55,736 bases of DNA, taken from Bacteroidales bacterium. GTDB taxonomy: Bacteria; Bacteroidota; Bacteroidia; Bacteroidales; F082. Positions within the stretch are counted from its first letter, which is position 1, and each line of letters starts with the position of its first letter. The position numbers were made by a program, and so were the translations under genes. Below are positions 54,383-55,736 of this stretch, piece after piece. The notes below the pieces were generated by a model. That model made no database searches. It was not told where the DNA came from and saw only the letters and a list, made by a program, of their open reading frames with translations. The DNA lies in NCBI GenBank assembly GCA_017477425.1, contig JAFUVT010000023.1:1-55736 (forward strand), given 5' to 3'.

Positions 54383-54566
54383 GGAAAAAGCGAAGTAGTT
54401 TTATTTTGGAATTTCTGAAACTTCGACACTTTCAAAAATTTCTCCCAAAGTAGGACAACGACGCTCCCGCCATTAGGCGTGGGCTGTATAGTTGTAATTG
54501 GGAGGAATAGGTAGTCGAAGACCTCAGAGATTCCGATGAAAGCGAAACAGTGCCACGCTTTTTTTG
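54383..54566 (+). ncRNA. Rod-like structured RNA, candidate 6S RNA
   Basis: Six nested stems close one ~180-base rod. P1 is AAAAAGCG (54385) with CGCTTTTT (54556). P2 is GGAATTTCTGA (54408) with TCAGAGATTCC (54524). P3 is CTTCGAC (54421) with GTCGAAG (54514). P4 is CTCCCAA (54442) with TTGGGAG (54498). P5 is ACAAC with GTTGT, and P6 is GCTCCCGCC (54463) with GGCGTGGGC (54476), closing an ATTA loop. The 3' strand of P1 runs into seven Ts, a terminator-like end that favours the plus strand. Length and single-rod shape with internal bubbles match 6S RNA, which sequesters RNA polymerase. No TAnnTTTG promoter was found at the right distance, so the family call is tentative. Confidence 0.62.
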
Positions 54567-54637
54567 TGTGTATGTCCAACTTACTGGCGCGAGACGATAA
54601 TTCATTAAAATGCTAATAATCAAATAAATAAAGAGAA

Positions 54638-55531
54638 ATGAAGAAGAAATTACTTTTCGTGGCATTAGCAATTGTTTCTGTGTTTGCCATCACGAGTTGC
54701 TTTTCGACTAAAAGTTTGAATAACAATATTATCAAAATAAATGAAATTGTTATTCTTAGAAGTCCAAAAGAATCATTTTATGGTTTAAACAGAGGATTGG
54801 TACTATATGTGCAACCACAATCTCCAGTTCCCGATGAAGCAAGTTGGAAACAGTGTTTCGCCTCTACTTGGTATTATGTTAAATCGATGGGATTTAATGA
54901 AATGTCTAGTTATAGTGATTATAAACTCTATCTAACACTCAATGACAATATGGTTAATGGAAATATGGCTTATTTCAATATTGATGTAAGTTTGAAGGAC
55001 GAGAGAGGCATTGAATTGTTCAACCAGAAAGGAGTGTACGCTAGTCGCCAATTCGATTTAAACAATCTATTAAAAAATCCAACGACACTTTCCAATGCTC
55101 TAAATGAAGCCTACACCCAAGCCTTAGAGCAAATCAACTGGAACCGCATCGCATCTTTCTTGCGTACTGAGCAACTGCCGAAGGAAGAACCCCAAAAGCA
55201 AGTGCAAGGCTATGGCGACACGGCCTTGGAGCAAACCATCATCCGTTGGGATGTGCAGTCGCGGCCGCAAGGTGCCGATATCTTCTGGCGCGTGGTGAGC
55301 AAGACACCCGAAGTGAAGAGCACGAACAACAAGTACCTCATGACCACGCCTTACGAGGCCACCAAGTCGTTGGACATCCGCGGCCTTACCTACCAAACCG
55401 CCGGTGATGTGCGCATCATCCTGCGCTGCGAGAAAGACGGCTACATGTCGCAAGAGAAGGAGTACAATGTCCGCATGGTCATCGACCAAGAGGAGATTTC
55501 GGCGTTCTTTAGGCTGGTGAAGGAAGAATAA
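54638..55531 (+). CDS. Lipoprotein with C-terminal PEGA-like domain
   Basis: The lipobox is at Cys21 ('VFAITSC'). The first ~160 residues are an unrecognised domain in A+T-rich codons. From about 55105 the codons become G+C-rich, and residues ~205-297 ('WDVQSRPQGADIFWRVVS' to 'YNVRMVIDQEEISAFF') fit a PEGA-type beta-sandwich. The domain boundary coincides roughly with the composition switch, suggesting a chimaeric gene. It is probably anchored in the outer membrane; the role is unknown. Confidence 0.7.
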   Translation: MKKKLLFVALAIVSVFAITSCFSTKSLNNNIIKINEIVILRSPKESFYGLNRGLVLYVQPQSPVPDEASWKQCFASTWYYVKSMGFNEMSSYSDYKLYLTLNDNMVNGNMAYFNIDVSLKDERGIELFNQKGVYASRQFDLNNLLKNPTTLSNALNEAYTQALEQINWNRIASFLRTEQLPKEEPQKQVQGYGDTALEQTIIRWDVQSRPQGADIFWRVVSKTPEVKSTNNKYLMTTPYEATKSLDIRGLTYQTAGDVRIILRCEKDGYMSQEKEYNVRMVIDQEEISAFFRLVKEE

Positions 55532-55558
55532 ACGAGATAAAACAGTCTGAATTTTTCT

Positions 55559-55588
55559 GAATAGCGGAGGTGGAAATCTCCGCTATTC
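55559..55588 (+). terminator. Hairpin after the PEGA-like lipoprotein
   Basis: GAATAGCGGAG pairs with CTCCGCTATTC around 8 bases. There is no strong T-run, so termination may be partial. Confidence 0.65.
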
Positions 55589-55648
55589 GTGTTATTTGCT
55601 GCTATTAATAAAGTAGACACGGAAGGGTGGAAAAAATAGCGGAAGTGC

Positions 55649-55719
55649 TATCTTTGTGGGCTGAATGAAGTTCCTCCTGGAGGGAGGGCGTAGCCCGACT
55701 GGAAGGAGGAACTTCATTC
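55649..55719 (+). promoter_or_regulatory. Promoter followed at once by a 15-bp hairpin
   Basis: TATCTTTG (55649-55656) is followed 7 bases later by GAATGAAGTTCCTCC (55663-55677), which pairs perfectly with GGAGGAACTTCATTC (55705-55719). The transcript would begin with this stem. The short repeat ATAGC...GCTAT also overlaps the -7 box. What it leads into lies beyond the window. Confidence 0.6.
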
Positions 55720-55736
55720 GAGCGCCGCGGACGGCA

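Noticed and set aside
54383..54566. SRP RNA or tmRNA
   Set aside because: There is no SRP GNRA-type apical loop or tmRNA tRNA-like ends; the rod is longer than small SRP RNA and has no tag reading frame.

Overview
The window looks like a chromosomal contig from a Bacteroidales bacterium, probably an uncultured gut or rumen type. Several signals agree. Promoters carry the Bacteroidetes -7 box TAnnTTTG at least 20 times. Two exported proteins end in type IX secretion (T9SS) sorting domains. GldA, GLPGLI-family, CvpA and DUF4294 genes and a long (330-residue) EF-Ts are present. Many lipoproteins and TonB-type receptors are encoded. Core genes are rich in G+C at third codon positions. Several stretches are clearly more A+T-rich: 3.57-5.15 kb, 28.2-33.5 kb, 37.1-39.7 kb and 54.6-55.1 kb.

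Layout. 1-8 kb: modular surface proteins, a YoeB-like toxin/antitoxin pair, and two AAA/DUF4143 ATPases whose promoters sit in unusual repeats. 8-19 kb: peptide-transport ATPase, M64 metallopeptidase, CvpA, DUF4294, the tig-clpP-clpX proteostasis cluster, tRNA-Leu, a peptide-type permease, tRNA-His, and ruvX-def-lipoprotein. 19-25 kb: metK with a probable SAM-II riboswitch, gldA, and a GLPGLI/TonB receptor pair. 25.1-28.1 kb: rplM-rpsI and rpsB-tsf. 28.1-33.5 kb: an accessory patch with an IS3-family element, a TerB-like/AAA+ protein, a DUF6155 protein and a SEC-C protein. 33.6-36.9 kb: a GH20 hexosaminidase and an exported EEP hydrolase. 36.9-45.1 kb: a receptor/lipoprotein pair preceded by a duplicated promoter and 5' end that brackets an A+T-rich islet. 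45.2-54.2 kb: glycosyltransferase, dihydroorotase, MORN lipoprotein, a cysS-patatin-PagL-like row, and the threonine degradation pair kbl-tdh. 54.2-55.7 kb: a long rod-like structured RNA resembling 6S RNA, a PEGA-like lipoprotein, and a promoter followed at once by a strong hairpin.

Themes. A REP-like family (cores CCCTTCGACAGGCTCAGG and GTTGAGCCTGTCGAAACG) occurs at eight places, three of them inside reading frames, where it is translated. The IS3 element is flanked by a TATAAT direct repeat. Removing the element and one repeat copy joins an upstream 15-codon start in frame to the AAA+ gene, so the insertion may have cut that gene off from its start and promoter while supplying a new outward promoter. 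The strongest candidates for new biology are the 6S-like RNA, the SAM-II switch separated from metK by a REP hairpin, the operator-like promoters of the DUF4143 ATPases, the IS/AAA+ junction, the receptor-start duplication, and a seven-base repeat tract inside the hexosaminidase gene.

All calls come from reading the sequence. No database search or folding program was run.
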